From a virus: a stretch of DNA of 64,000 nt. A model generated the notes under the pieces. It worked only from the letters and a program-made list of their open reading frames with translations, was not told the origin of the DNA and ran no database searches. The stretch is from positions 1 through 64,000 of the IMG/VR virus record IMGVR_UViG_3300008448_000019, one strand, 5' to 3'. Below are positions 13,748 through 21,900 of this stretch, one piece after another. Made by a program: the position numbers and the translations under genes. Position 1 is the stretch's first letter. The number at the start of each line of letters is the position of its first letter.

Positions 13748-14971
13748 ATGGCAAAAGCACAGTTCCCTATAGACGGGAAACAGGGGAAGGCTTGGAAGAT
13801 TACAAGTCCTTTCGGATGGAGAGTGCATCCCATCGAAAAAATTAAGAAGCACCATAATGGCGATGACCTTTGGGGACCAGCCGAAAAGATTTTCTGTGAA
13901 GCTTGGCATGACGGAACTGTAGTCTATGCAGGCACATCAAAGCTTAAAAACGCTGACGGATCTTTAGGAGGAGTTGGATACTACGTAGACCTTCGTTGTA
14001 AAGTTAACGGTAAGTGGTACGTCACCCGCTACGGCCACATGGTAGAAGGATCTCTTAAAGTCAAGACCGGGCAGAAGATTGAAGCTGGAACGGTTCTAGG
14101 AGTCATGGGAAACACCGGAGCTTCAGCTGGAAGACACCTACACTTTGAAATTGTTGAAGGCAAAAAGCACGTCTGGGATCTAAAAGGCAAAGGCTTCGTT
14201 AGCCCAATTGCTTTTGTTAAGTCTGTTATCCAGCAGGAAAAGCTAATTGCAGAAGGTAAAGTTGCAACTCCAGAAAATGCTCCTGTCACCATAGCTCCAA
14301 TCAACCACGAAGATGCGGAGCCTGTTGCGCAACACGCAACACCCGCACCAAAGAAAGCAGCACCAGCAAAGACTGCTGTAGCAGGAATTCCTTTACACCC
14401 ACTAATCGAAAAGGAAGGACTAACTCCTGGAAGCCCAGAAGCAGTTCTAGCTCTTGCAAAATACTTTGTAGACAAGAAGTACGTCGAGGGACCAAAGAAA
14501 GACACCATGTTCGGTAAGTTCATGGGACTTAACTATGCTCCGTGGTGTGCGTCTTTCGTTTCCTACATCTTCCAGAAGTCTGGAGCAGGCTACATTGTAC
14601 GCAACGCTCAGACCCCTAAGGGATACGTAGGCTGCACTGCAGGAATCAATGGTCTAAAGAAGAAAGGCTTTGAAGCCGTAAAGGTTACCGAAGCCCTTCC
14701 TGGCGACATCATATTCTTCGACTGGGAGCGCAACAATGACCCAGACCACACTGGAATTGTTCTTAAGACTAACCCTAAGAAGAAGACCATCACATGCTAC
14801 GAAGGAAACACCACTAACGGAATGGGTGGATCACAGTCTAACGGTGGAGGCGTGTACAAGCGCGACCGTCGCTACGACCAGGTTCACGTTGTTATCCGTC
14901 CGAAGTTTAAAGCTACTTCGGCCCCTCAGCCAGCTACACCTAGTGCAGATGGAACAAACCCGACAAAGTAA
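13748..14971 (+). CDS. Bifunctional M23 + CHAP lysin
   Basis: The start is ATG 13748, with AGGAGA upstream; a GTG at 13718 lies before the ribosome binding site. The 407-residue protein has an M23 domain (about 15-150) with an intact HNGDD (His36, Asp40) and GRHLHFEI. An Ala/Pro linker follows. A C-terminal CHAP domain (about 240-385) shows PWCASFV (catalytic Cys), PGDIIFFDW and DPDHTGIV (catalytic His). Both halves cut peptidoglycan peptide bonds. It is the third wall hydrolase in 6 kb and could be a virion-associated lysin for DNA entry instead of a second endolysin. Confidence 0.9.
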   Translation: MAKAQFPIDGKQGKAWKITSPFGWRVHPIEKIKKHHNGDDLWGPAEKIFCEAWHDGTVVYAGTSKLKNADGSLGGVGYYVDLRCKVNGKWYVTRYGHMVEGSLKVKTGQKIEAGTVLGVMGNTGASAGRHLHFEIVEGKKHVWDLKGKGFVSPIAFVKSVIQQEKLIAEGKVATPENAPVTIAPINHEDAEPVAQHATPAPKKAAPAKTAVAGIPLHPLIEKEGLTPGSPEAVLALAKYFVDKKYVEGPKKDTMFGKFMGLNYAPWCASFVSYIFQKSGAGYIVRNAQTPKGYVGCTAGINGLKKKGFEAVKVTEALPGDIIFFDWERNNDPDHTGIVLKTNPKKKTITCYEGNTTNGMGGSQSNGGGVYKRDRRYDQVHVVIRPKFKATSAPQPATPSADGTNPTK

Positions 14972-14987
14972 TAAGCAACAAGTAGAG

Positions 14988-15021
14988 CTGGCATCTAGGA
15001 CATCCTAGGTGCCAGTTTTAT
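14988..15021. terminator. Terminator between lysin and thyX
   Basis: CTGGCATCTAGGA (14988-15000) pairs with TCCTAGGTGCCAG (15003-15015) with one mismatch, then TTTTATTTT. It ends the lysin transcript. Confidence 0.85.
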
Positions 15022-15022
15022 T

Positions 15023-15721
15023 TTATGGGGCTACTCGACCATTCATGTTAAATGTCTTATAAGTAATTGGCATCTTTTCAGCAAAGATAGCTTCCATCTT
15101 TTCTGCAACCATTTCAATCTCAGCCTGTGGGTAAGAAGGAAACTTAGACCACTCAACGGAAGTACGCAAGCTCAAAAAGTTCATCAGGGCACGAGCGTTC
15201 ATTGTTACAAACATAGAAGAGTAAAGTCCAACTGGTAGTACAGTTCTGGCTACTTCTCGAGCAACTCCCTCTTTTAGTAGCTTTTCGTAGGAAGAGTATG
15301 CCTCAGTAGCAATTCGCTTTATGTCAGCAGGTAGTATCTTTTTCTGCCTGTAGGTCCCCTCTTCAAAAGTATATGAGCCAGGTTTACCAACCTGAACTAA
15401 CTTACGGCTCTCTTTAGGGACATAGAAAATAGGAGCCAACTCTTTATAGCGTCCAGACTCCTCATTGTATGAAGCAATCCTGTGACGCATAAACTCACGG
15501 AAGACAAAGATAGGTGCCTCGATATAGAAGGTAAAAGCATTGTGCTCAAACGGAGTACCATGACGATCTTTCATTAAATAGTTAATCAGTCCAGCATCTC
15601 TTTCAGGAGTACTAGTTCCGCCACCAGTGGACACTCGGGCAGACTTAACAACGCTAGAGTCGTCGCCCATAGACTGAACAAGCTCAACCGTCATACTAGA
15701 TCTAAATATAATTTCTGTCAT
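15023..15721 (-). CDS. thyX: Flavin-dependent thymidylate synthase
   Basis: The 232-residue protein has the ThyX motif RHRIASYNEESGR (79-91). It makes dTMP from dUMP using FAD, NADPH and methylene-tetrahydrofolate. The ATG directly follows the stop codon of the oxygenase gene 15722-16426, so the two share one transcript. With dUTPase and ribonucleotide reductase in the same window it supplies dTTP for phage DNA replication. The length is usual for the family and all key residues are present. Confidence 0.95.
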   Translation of the reverse strand: MTEIIFRSSMTVELVQSMGDDSSVVKSARVSTGGGTSTPERDAGLINYLMKDRHGTPFEHNAFTFYIEAPIFVFREFMRHRIASYNEESGRYKELAPIFYVPKESRKLVQVGKPGSYTFEEGTYRQKKILPADIKRIATEAYSSYEKLLKEGVAREVARTVLPVGLYSSMFVTMNARALMNFLSLRTSVEWSKFPSYPQAEIEMVAEKMEAIFAEKMPITYKTFNMNGRVAP

Positions 15722-16426
15722 TTAATACTTCCTCTTAGTTGAATATTTCATATGTATATCGCTAGGACTGTGGACAAAACCTTCAGGTAGCTCTGTTTGT
15801 TTTATAAAGCAAGGAAACACGTAGCGAAAGGGACCGGGTCCAGGAGGGTTCACTCCATGAGGGTGTGTCTCACCCGATGAGAAAAACAGCATTGAACCAG
15901 CTTCAGGCTTAACTTCTAGCCCCTGCTCAGGGAATATGACTTCCCCGTGAACGTAATCATCATTCAAGTAGATAACTGCAGCGTAAGCAACATACGGATC
16001 AACATGGTTATCTACGTGAACTTTAAGATCTGACCCTTCGTATTGACGTTGAATAGTGCCTAGGCCATTAAAGTACAAGTTTGGGTCATAGGAGATAATC
16101 TTTGTAATAGCGTCATTAACTTTGCCTAGTATCGGGAGATTCTCGACTCTAACAGTTTTATCTGCCCAATCAAAAGTGATGGCGAGTTTGCCTTCTTTGT
16201 TTAAAGTTTCAATATCCCGAGTGCCATATTCTCGCTCCGCCCTATCGCGCAGGTGGTCCATGTAATGACCCAACCAGTCTTCTTCAGAAAGACTTTCAAT
16301 GTAGTCAAACACAGGCTTTAGATCTTCGTCATTTACAAGATTTCGCACTAGCCAAACTTCGGATGCAAGCTCTTCTACTTCATAGCCAGCAGCAGTAAAG
16401 GCGTCTACATTAAATACAGGACTCAT
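15722..16426 (-). CDS. 2OG/Fe(II) oxygenase, prolyl 4-hydroxylase-like
   Basis: The 234-residue protein has the iron-binding HVD (His137, Asp139) and HPHGV (His190), and Arg201 for 2-oxoglutarate. The P4H-type core YLNDDYVHGEVIFPEQ lies between them. Related enzymes hydroxylate prolines or other side chains. It is similar to the protein at 17393-18037, with the shared segment IQRQYEG. TATACT 7 nt before the ATG points to a leaderless start. The substrate is not shown by the sequence. Confidence 0.88.
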   Translation of the reverse strand: MSPVFNVDAFTAAGYEVEELASEVWLVRNLVNDEDLKPVFDYIESLSEEDWLGHYMDHLRDRAEREYGTRDIETLNKEGKLAITFDWADKTVRVENLPILGKVNDAITKIISYDPNLYFNGLGTIQRQYEGSDLKVHVDNHVDPYVAYAAVIYLNDDYVHGEVIFPEQGLEVKPEAGSMLFFSSGETHPHGVNPPGPGPFRYVFPCFIKQTELPEGFVHSPSDIHMKYSTKRKY

Positions 16427-16453
16427 ATAACTAAGTATAGGCCATCCCCGGGC

Positions 16454-17383
16454 TCAACCCGATAGAAGTGATTTTAGCCCTGAATTTGACTCAATAATCT
16501 CTAGTAAATTAGACGAGCTTCCATCGCTACTTATTGAGACATGGTTTAAATCAAAAGCTTTTGAGATCTCATAATACAATGTTTGAACCATACCAGGAGT
16601 TACCGCTGGGTCCCCATGAAATAGTTCAACAGCAAACTCCACGACAGTAGATCCAGGATGCATAAAAATAGAGGCCAGCAAAGATGAGCTGGTTACAGAA
16701 GCAAGGACTTTGGCAGACGTTATAATTTCCAACTGCTGATCATAAGTTTCAAGGTCTTCAGGGTATATAACAGTAAAACCAAGAGTGCGCATGTAGTCCT
16801 CTAAAACTTCTTCTTGAGAGATGCGATCTCCGAACGTGCTACTTAAGAGCGTCTTACCCCTACTCAGGTATATTTTTTCAGAAGGAGTTTTCTGCTCTAT
16901 TTCACTTAAAAATACATCTCTAACTCTTTTTAAAGTATACGGAGAACTAGCAATGCTCTTGCAGTGAACCACAAAGTTGTTTGCAACAGCACCGGTATTT
17001 ACCTGCTCAACTTGAGGAGTAAAGGTAATATCATGTCCCAAGCTTTTCAGTTTTCTAGAGAAGAATTCAAGAAGGGTCCCCGTGTTATTTCTTAGTGCGG
17101 GAATGCTTTCTGGACCAGCGCTAAATATAAAATGAATCTTTTCAGGCGAAGTGTCAATTTCATATATGGCGCAACCCAGTACTTCCGAAATTAAATGACC
17201 ATACGTAACATCTCCCGGAAGAAATACTTTTCTTTTTTTAGATATATAGCTTTGACTTACATCTTGCCCACCATAATCAGAAACTACTATCGACTGCCGG
17301 GTCATGTGGATATACTTAATATTTTCCCCTAGGTGACTGTCGGCAAACCCATAGGTTGGGTGCTCATTAACCCCAATACTCAT
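16454..17383 (-). CDS. GT61-like glycosyltransferase
   Basis: The 309-residue protein carries the GT61/DUF563 C-terminal pattern: IYLSRGKT (171-178), LGFTVIYPEDLE, and SAKVLASVTSSSLLASIF (223-240), then TVVEF. It closely resembles the paralogue at 19398-20384 and more distantly the one at 5168-6226. It lies between two P4H-like oxygenases on the same strand, 9 bases after one of them, so hydroxylation and glycosylation may be linked. AGGGAT serves as a weak ribosome binding site. Acceptor and donor are unknown. Confidence 0.65.
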   Translation of the reverse strand: MSIGVNEHPTYGFADSHLGENIKYIHMTRQSIVVSDYGGQDVSQSYISKKRKVFLPGDVTYGHLISEVLGCAIYEIDTSPEKIHFIFSAGPESIPALRNNTGTLLEFFSRKLKSLGHDITFTPQVEQVNTGAVANNFVVHCKSIASSPYTLKRVRDVFLSEIEQKTPSEKIYLSRGKTLLSSTFGDRISQEEVLEDYMRTLGFTVIYPEDLETYDQQLEIITSAKVLASVTSSSLLASIFMHPGSTVVEFAVELFHGDPAVTPGMVQTLYYEISKAFDLNHVSISSDGSSSNLLEIIESNSGLKSLLSG

Positions 17384-17392
17384 ATTTTATCC

Positions 17393-18037
17393 CTACACTT
17401 TTTTGTTTACAAAAGCTGGAAGCGCATACCTAACAGGTCCAGCTTCTACTGGAGTAACTCCATGTAGGTATTCGTCAGCCGAAGGGAAGACTATTAAGTT
17501 ACCAGCTTCTGGTTTAAACAGCACATCAATAGTAGGAAAGTGCAACTCCCCGCCATTGAAGTCTCCATTAACGTACATGACAGCAGCGTAGGCCACAAGA
17601 GGATTAGACAAGCTGTCTACGTGATACCCAAGGTCGATACCCTCATACTGCCTTTGAATAGATCCAGCGCCCTGTAGCTCTAGATCTTTTAAGTTTTCAA
17701 AGATTTTACCAAGCCTAGTATTAATACTGTTGCAGACAGTTTCATCTTTAATAAGGGCGTTTTTATCAACCCAATTCGAATCTATTTTAACAGGATGACC
17801 TAGCTCCTGGGCCTCTTCAATAGTGTCTACACCATATTGATTCTTAATAAACTCGTAAAGACTTTGAGTGTACTGAACACTCCAATCATCCTCGCTCATG
17901 CTCGAGAACTGATTGGTTAAAGTTTCGATCTCATGATCAGTCAGAAAATCTTTTACTACGAATATGCCAGGGTATATCTCACTAGCGGTTAATCCAGCAT
18001 TCGAGAAGTCGTCTAAAGCTAAAGATGCGTCTTTCAT
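17393..18037 (-). CDS. 2OG/Fe(II) oxygenase, prolyl 4-hydroxylase-like
   Basis: The 214-residue protein has HVD (His139, Asp141), LHGV (His192) and Arg203, around the core YVNGDFNGGELHFP. It is a sister of the enzyme at 15722-16426. The start follows TATAAT by 7 nt (leaderless type). It lies 8 bases downstream of the sugar nucleotidyltransferase gene and upstream of a GT61-like gene. Confidence 0.88.
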   Translation of the reverse strand: MKDASLALDDFSNAGLTASEIYPGIFVVKDFLTDHEIETLTNQFSSMSEDDWSVQYTQSLYEFIKNQYGVDTIEEAQELGHPVKIDSNWVDKNALIKDETVCNSINTRLGKIFENLKDLELQGAGSIQRQYEGIDLGYHVDSLSNPLVAYAAVMYVNGDFNGGELHFPTIDVLFKPEAGNLIVFPSADEYLHGVTPVEAGPVRYALPAFVNKKV

Positions 18038-18045
18038 ATGTTTAA

Positions 18046-18777
18046 TTATAGACTATCTGTCAGTGAATCCAAGTACAACTTTAAGTCCTCAGGAGTCCCT
18101 AGAGGTATCATCTTGTCCACAGGGTAGACACCTACAGATTTTCCATCAAGAATTGCCTCGTTATATACCGGAGTCACATAAAACTCACCGTTGACTCTAA
18201 TGTCCTTTTTAATCATTTGCTCTGCGTACTTGACAAAATCTGAGCCATATCTCCAATAATAAATCCCAACAGTGGCCTGGTCACTAATTGGATTCTTTTC
18301 AGCCACCTCGACTACATGACCACTCTCGTCTGTTTTAGCATAAGACCACTGGTCACCCTCGGCTGTAAAAGTAGCAATACTTCCATCTAAGTTTCTATTC
18401 TCCCCAGCATCTTTGAGGAAATCATTTGGCACCCACTCTACAATTTGATCTGCGTTACAGATTACTAACAAGTCATCGTTGTCTATGTAGTCTTTTGCAA
18501 CTAGTACAGTAGCTGCCGCCCCCTCTGTAATCTCATCTACTTCAAGCACAATAACTTCTAAAGACGGAGTCATCGCTGGGAGGAGCTCAGTAAGGTTGTA
18601 CTTTTTATTGTGTTCGGCCTGCACTACATAGACATAGCGAGCGCCGATGCCCATGCTCCAGACTGCCTTCTGAACCATAGGAAGCCCGGTTACATCAATC
18701 AAAGGTTTAGGCAATTCGTAGCCAGCATCGGAAAACCGACTGCCACCCCCGGCCATGGGAATAACTACGTTTGTCAT
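18046..18777 (-). CDS. Sugar nucleotidyltransferase
   Basis: The 243-residue protein has the NTP_transferase fold. It opens VVIPMAGGGSRF (nucleotide-binding loop, 4-15), followed by YELPKPLIDV (catalytic Lys) and LLVICNADQ (metal-binding Asp). These enzymes join a nucleotide to a sugar phosphate to make NDP-sugars, the donors for glycosyltransferases. GAGGAG precedes the ATG. Among GT61-like genes and beside oxygenases it probably supplies a donor for glycosylation. The sugar cannot be told; a LicC-type cytidylyltransferase is an alternative. Confidence 0.8.
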   Translation of the reverse strand: MTNVVIPMAGGGSRFSDAGYELPKPLIDVTGLPMVQKAVWSMGIGARYVYVVQAEHNKKYNLTELLPAMTPSLEVIVLEVDEITEGAAATVLVAKDYIDNDDLLVICNADQIVEWVPNDFLKDAGENRNLDGSIATFTAEGDQWSYAKTDESGHVVEVAEKNPISDQATVGIYYWRYGSDFVKYAEQMIKKDIRVNGEFYVTPVYNEAILDGKSVGVYPVDKMIPLGTPEDLKLYLDSLTDSL

Positions 18778-18846
18778 AGGGAAAATCTCCTCAGCTTGCG
18801 TTCCGGTAATATAGTCTAATACTACGTGAAACTAGGAGACTTAAAT

Positions 18847-19401
18847 ATGGAACCCACCTACGAAGTGCTAGAGGGGAACATCTCTGCAGACGAGCTACGC
18901 CAGCTTAACGAGATGGTAATAAAAAATTCTGGCTACGACCCGAAGCCTTTATTTGAGGGGTCTGGACTTATAGAAAGTTTTTCAGTAGAGGTTCCAGAAA
19001 ACTATCCTATATCTATGGATCCAAACAAAATCTTACTTAAAGTTTTGAATATTGTAAAAGACTACTTTTTAGATAAATATGACATGCTGGGGACACTAAC
19101 GTTTAATCGGATGTTTGGTGTCACCATGTTTGAGGGGGCAGTTCTACCTGCACACAGGGATGAAGACGCAAACAACGATGGCATATTTGATGGAATGAAG
19201 CGGTCTCACGTTTGCAGTCTTATTCTAAACGATGACTATGAAGGCGGGGAACTTGTGTTCCCAGATCAGAACACTTCTGTAAAAGCAAAAGCTGGAGACA
19301 TGGTTGTCTTCCCTGGCTATTATGTTTCGCACGGAGTTGCAGAGATTACAAAAGGAACACGTAGAGTTCTTCTAGTTTTCTTCTACGACGTTCTTTCTTA
19401 A
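18847..19401 (+). CDS. 2OG/Fe(II) oxygenase, prolyl 4-hydroxylase-like
   Basis: The start is ATG 18847, 8 nt after AGGAGA; a GTG at 18826 lies before that site. The 184-residue protein has HRD (His103, Asp105), SHGV (His162) and an Arg pair at 172-173, around LNDDYEGGELVFPDQ. The core is almost identical to those of the enzymes in the 50-55 kb cassette. It is transcribed away from the nucleotidyltransferase and convergent with a GT61-like gene. Confidence 0.88.
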   Translation: MEPTYEVLEGNISADELRQLNEMVIKNSGYDPKPLFEGSGLIESFSVEVPENYPISMDPNKILLKVLNIVKDYFLDKYDMLGTLTFNRMFGVTMFEGAVLPAHRDEDANNDGIFDGMKRSHVCSLILNDDYEGGELVFPDQNTSVKAKAGDMVVFPGYYVSHGVAEITKGTRRVLLVFFYDVLS

Positions 19402-20384
19402 CTCAATAGAAAGCTTTTAACAGCTAAATTTGTTTCTATAGAGTTAATTACTTCGGAAGCAACTCTAGAATTAGAAATTGAAAGATAGTTTTTTCTATTT
19501 ACTTCGGACAAGACTTTGTAGTGGGAGTGGATCCTGCTATCCTCCAACGGGGTAGAAAGCTCTACTATGCAAGTATTTGGTGCCATAACTACAGAGGCAA
19601 TTAATGAAGAGCTAGTAACAGAGGCTAAAAGTTTAGCTGACGCTATTAGCTGCAGCTGATCAGCAAAAGACTCTATGTCCTCTGGGTATACAATTTCAAA
19701 TCCAAGACTTTTAAAGTAAGCTTCTACTTGCTCTTCATCATCTATTCTGTCAGTGAATTTATATTTGTTTTCGTCTCTATACTTACTCATGCCAATCGAT
19801 GTTGTCGTCTCAGACAGAGGGATCATCATATGTTTGTTACCAATATAAGTTGTAGTCTTACCCCTACTTAAATAGATTTTTTTACTAGGAGGTTTAGAGT
19901 AGTCAAGACCGCTAGACAAGAAAGCACCAACCCTAGAACCGTTATCCGGGGCAATGTGATGCCACATTTTGTATAAGACAAAGTTATTTATGACAACCCC
20001 ACCATCATCTATAAACTCGACTTCATGACCTAGATCAGTGAACCTCTTGACTAAGTACTTTGTGAGACTTTCAGATCCTTCTAAAATTCGTTCCCTATGG
20101 TCAGCGCTTTGGGCAAAAACAAAAATGAGCTTTTCTTTAGTTAAAGACATTTCTTTTATGGCCATATCGACCCAAAACATTAGTATGTGGCCATACGAAT
20201 CAGTATTGTCAAAAACAATTTTTCTTTTGTTAGAAACCAAAAACTTAACAGAGTTGGAGCCCACTTTACTGGTATTAAAGTCTTCCACTCTAAATCGATT
20301 TGCACTGTGGCCATTTCTTCTTAAGAGCTTTGTCTCGCTATGCCAAGTACCAGCATGAGCTTCTACATCATGTTTAGCCCTCAT
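19398..20384 (-). CDS. GT61-like glycosyltransferase
   Basis: I prefer ATG 20384, with GGAG upstream, over ATG 20408. The 328-residue protein has IYLSRGKT, a FKSLGFEIVYPEDIESF segment and SAKLLASVTSSSLIASVV, as in the paralogue at 16454-17383. Between SRGKT and the GF segment it carries an extra 20-30 residues, which may alter specificity. The 3' end overlaps the oxygenase gene 18847-19401 on the other strand by 4 bases. Confidence 0.65.
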   Translation of the reverse strand: MRAKHDVEAHAGTWHSETKLLRRNGHSANRFRVEDFNTSKVGSNSVKFLVSNKRKIVFDNTDSYGHILMFWVDMAIKEMSLTKEKLIFVFAQSADHRERILEGSESLTKYLVKRFTDLGHEVEFIDDGGVVINNFVLYKMWHHIAPDNGSRVGAFLSSGLDYSKPPSKKIYLSRGKTTTYIGNKHMMIPLSETTTSIGMSKYRDENKYKFTDRIDDEEQVEAYFKSLGFEIVYPEDIESFADQLQLIASAKLLASVTSSSLIASVVMAPNTCIVELSTPLEDSRIHSHYKVLSEVNRKNYLSISNSRVASEVINSIETNLAVKSFLLS

Positions 20385-20541
20385 GTTGCACTCCCTGGTG
20401 ACACTCACACGAGCACCTGTGCCTAGGAAACTCCACTATACACTCCTCATCATTTCCATCCATACACCATCCAAATAGGACTTTCTTCTCTGCTGCTTCG
20501 TCTGCAACAGTAGTGGCGTTTATATTTTCACGTTCAGACAT
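20374..20541 (-). CDS. Small Cys-rich protein, 55 aa
   Basis: The start is ATG 20541 with AGGAGC upstream, one base after the stop of the DUF2061 gene. The C-terminal half (GWCMDGNDEECIV...RHRCSCECHQG) has five Cys and two His, enough for a zinc site. It overlaps the next gene by 11 bases. The function is unknown. Confidence 0.55.
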   Translation of the reverse strand: MSERENINATTVADEAAEKKVLFGWCMDGNDEECIVEFPRHRCSCECHQGVQHEG

Positions 20542-20542
20542 C

Positions 20543-20743
20543 TCAGCTCCTACCCCAGTCCACACCCAGCCACACACGCTCGTGTATGTAGTACAGCACA
20601 AAGTTAATTACGTTCGACACAACAGTCAGCGACACCGCGAAAGCCCAGCTCCCGGTCATGGCATAGCCAATCAACAGGGTGCTAACAACTGCAATTACGC
20701 GCCAAGTCAGAGACTTAGCCAGCGAACGTTTTTTACTTACCAT
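20543..20743 (-). CDS. DUF2061-like membrane protein
   Basis: The 66-residue protein matches the remembered DUF2061 pattern: RSLAKSLTWRVIAVVSTLLIGY, then TGSWAFAVSLTVVSNVINFVL, then YYIHERVWLGVDWG. It has two membrane helices. The family is widespread in bacteria and phages, without known function. The start may be leaderless (TATGAT, 8 nt). Confidence 0.75.
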   Translation of the reverse strand: MVSKKRSLAKSLTWRVIAVVSTLLIGYAMTGSWAFAVSLTVVSNVINFVLYYIHERVWLGVDWGRS

Positions 20744-20800
20744 ATTCCCATATCATAACACAGCCCCACACTTAGGGACCTTATGATATATAATTACCAT

Positions 20801-21385
20801 ATGTTCAGCGAAAAGCATAACAAAAATCTTTTAAAAGAGTCTATAAGAAATAGAACTGTCACAGTTTTCCCAAAACACTACTCTAATTTCCCAGACAAAT
20901 GGGACTATTTTATCAACTTTATTGACTTTGGCTCGCAGCAACCAATGCCTAAATCAAGACAAGAGGAGATGGAAGAAGGCGACGATAATAGTCAATTTAG
21001 AAAAGGTCTAGTTGCTTTCTGGGGCTATATGACAATCCTTATAGATAGACCACAAGAAGACTTTTTCCCAGGGCTTGAAGAAATAAAGTCAGATCTTGTC
21101 TCTACTTTTAATAAAGAACCAAGCGGGTCCCTTGCAATTATTAGCTTAAGTAGCTCAGAAAAGAAAGTCGAGAGACACGAAGACGATACTGATAATGTCT
21201 ACACACAATGCGTAGGATCCGTCACATGGAGAATCTACGTCGGAGACTCAAAAGAATACACTGACTATGAACTAAATCCAGGGGATGTAATCTTTGTACC
21301 ATCTGGTACGTCTCATGAAGTATTTCCAAATACCCCAAGAAGTGCAATCGTATTTGTCTTTAAAAAAGAAGATGACATCGTTTAA
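20801..21385 (+). CDS. JmjC/cupin-type 2OG/Fe(II) oxygenase-like protein
   Basis: I choose ATG 20801, because TATAAT lies exactly 6 nt upstream; an ATG at 20783 precedes the box. The 194-residue protein has ERHEDDTDNVYTQCVGSVTW, which fits the cupin_8/JmjC pattern HxD..D...Q..G...W (His126, Asp128). It continues with LNPGDVIFVPSGTSHEV (His172) and an Arg at 180. This is a different oxygenase class from the P4H-like enzymes around it. JmjC-type enzymes hydroxylate or demethylate proteins or RNA. The substrate is unknown. Confidence 0.7.
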   Translation: MFSEKHNKNLLKESIRNRTVTVFPKHYSNFPDKWDYFINFIDFGSQQPMPKSRQEEMEEGDDNSQFRKGLVAFWGYMTILIDRPQEDFFPGLEEIKSDLVSTFNKEPSGSLAIISLSSSEKKVERHEDDTDNVYTQCVGSVTWRIYVGDSKEYTDYELNPGDVIFVPSGTSHEVFPNTPRSAIVFVFKKEDDIV

Positions 21386-21399
21386 GATTCTGAATTATG

Positions 21400-21472
21400 T
21401 CCCCGCCATCGGACTCGAACCGATACTGTACCGATTTTAAGTCGGCTCTCTCTGCCATTGGAGTACACGGGG
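21400..21472 (-). tRNA. tRNA-Leu (UAA), short variable arm
   Basis: The minus strand folds as a 73-nt cloverleaf. The acceptor is CCCCGTG/GGCGGGG and the anticodon loop is CTTAAAA (UAA). The T-arm is ATCGG-TTCGAGT-CCGAT and the discriminator is A; CCA is not encoded. The anticodon reads UUA, a Leu codon, but the variable loop is only about 5 nt, while bacterial tRNA-Leu normally has a long arm. The D-stem is weak. It may be a phage-adapted tRNA. Confidence 0.8.
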
Positions 21473-21483
21473 TGTCTTAATTA

Positions 21484-21831
21484 CTAAGACTTTTTAGCTA
21501 CATACCCCTCAACCCAATCAAGGCCGACTGGATCTCCGGTTAAGGCACTAGCTGCATAGAAAGAGACCCACTGACCTTTTGCTAGGCAAACAGTAGTTCT
21601 AGCCTCTGTTTCTTCGCGATCAAATTTGCCAGTGCCGTCTCCTCTATCTCTTGCAAAGGATGTGGACATAGCTAACAGGTCCCCTGTGTCGGTAACTAGA
21701 ACTTTGTCAGCAGAAAACCCGACATCCCTTCCGTCAGTCAAGGTAGCTATATAAAAATACTTTCCGTATCTCCAAGCATTCTCATATGATAAAGTCTCTT
21801 CCGAGAGCCTAAGTGCAGATTTTTGTTTCAT
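21484..21831 (-). CDS. Hypothetical protein, 115 aa
   Basis: AGGAGA precedes the ATG by 5 nt. The middle is beta-rich (YFYIATLTDGRDVGFSADKVLVT). The end has aromatic residues (GQWVSFYAASAL, GLDWVEGYV). It sits between the tRNA-Leu and the DUF6421-like gene. No family is recognised. Confidence 0.6.
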   Translation of the reverse strand: MKQKSALRLSEETLSYENAWRYGKYFYIATLTDGRDVGFSADKVLVTDTGDLLAMSTSFARDRGDGTGKFDREETEARTTVCLAKGQWVSFYAASALTGDPVGLDWVEGYVAKKS

Positions 21832-21900
21832 TTGCGTCTCCTATCTATATTTGTTTTTAACGCAAAAACACTGTATCACAGGTTACCCCACTTTGGCAAG

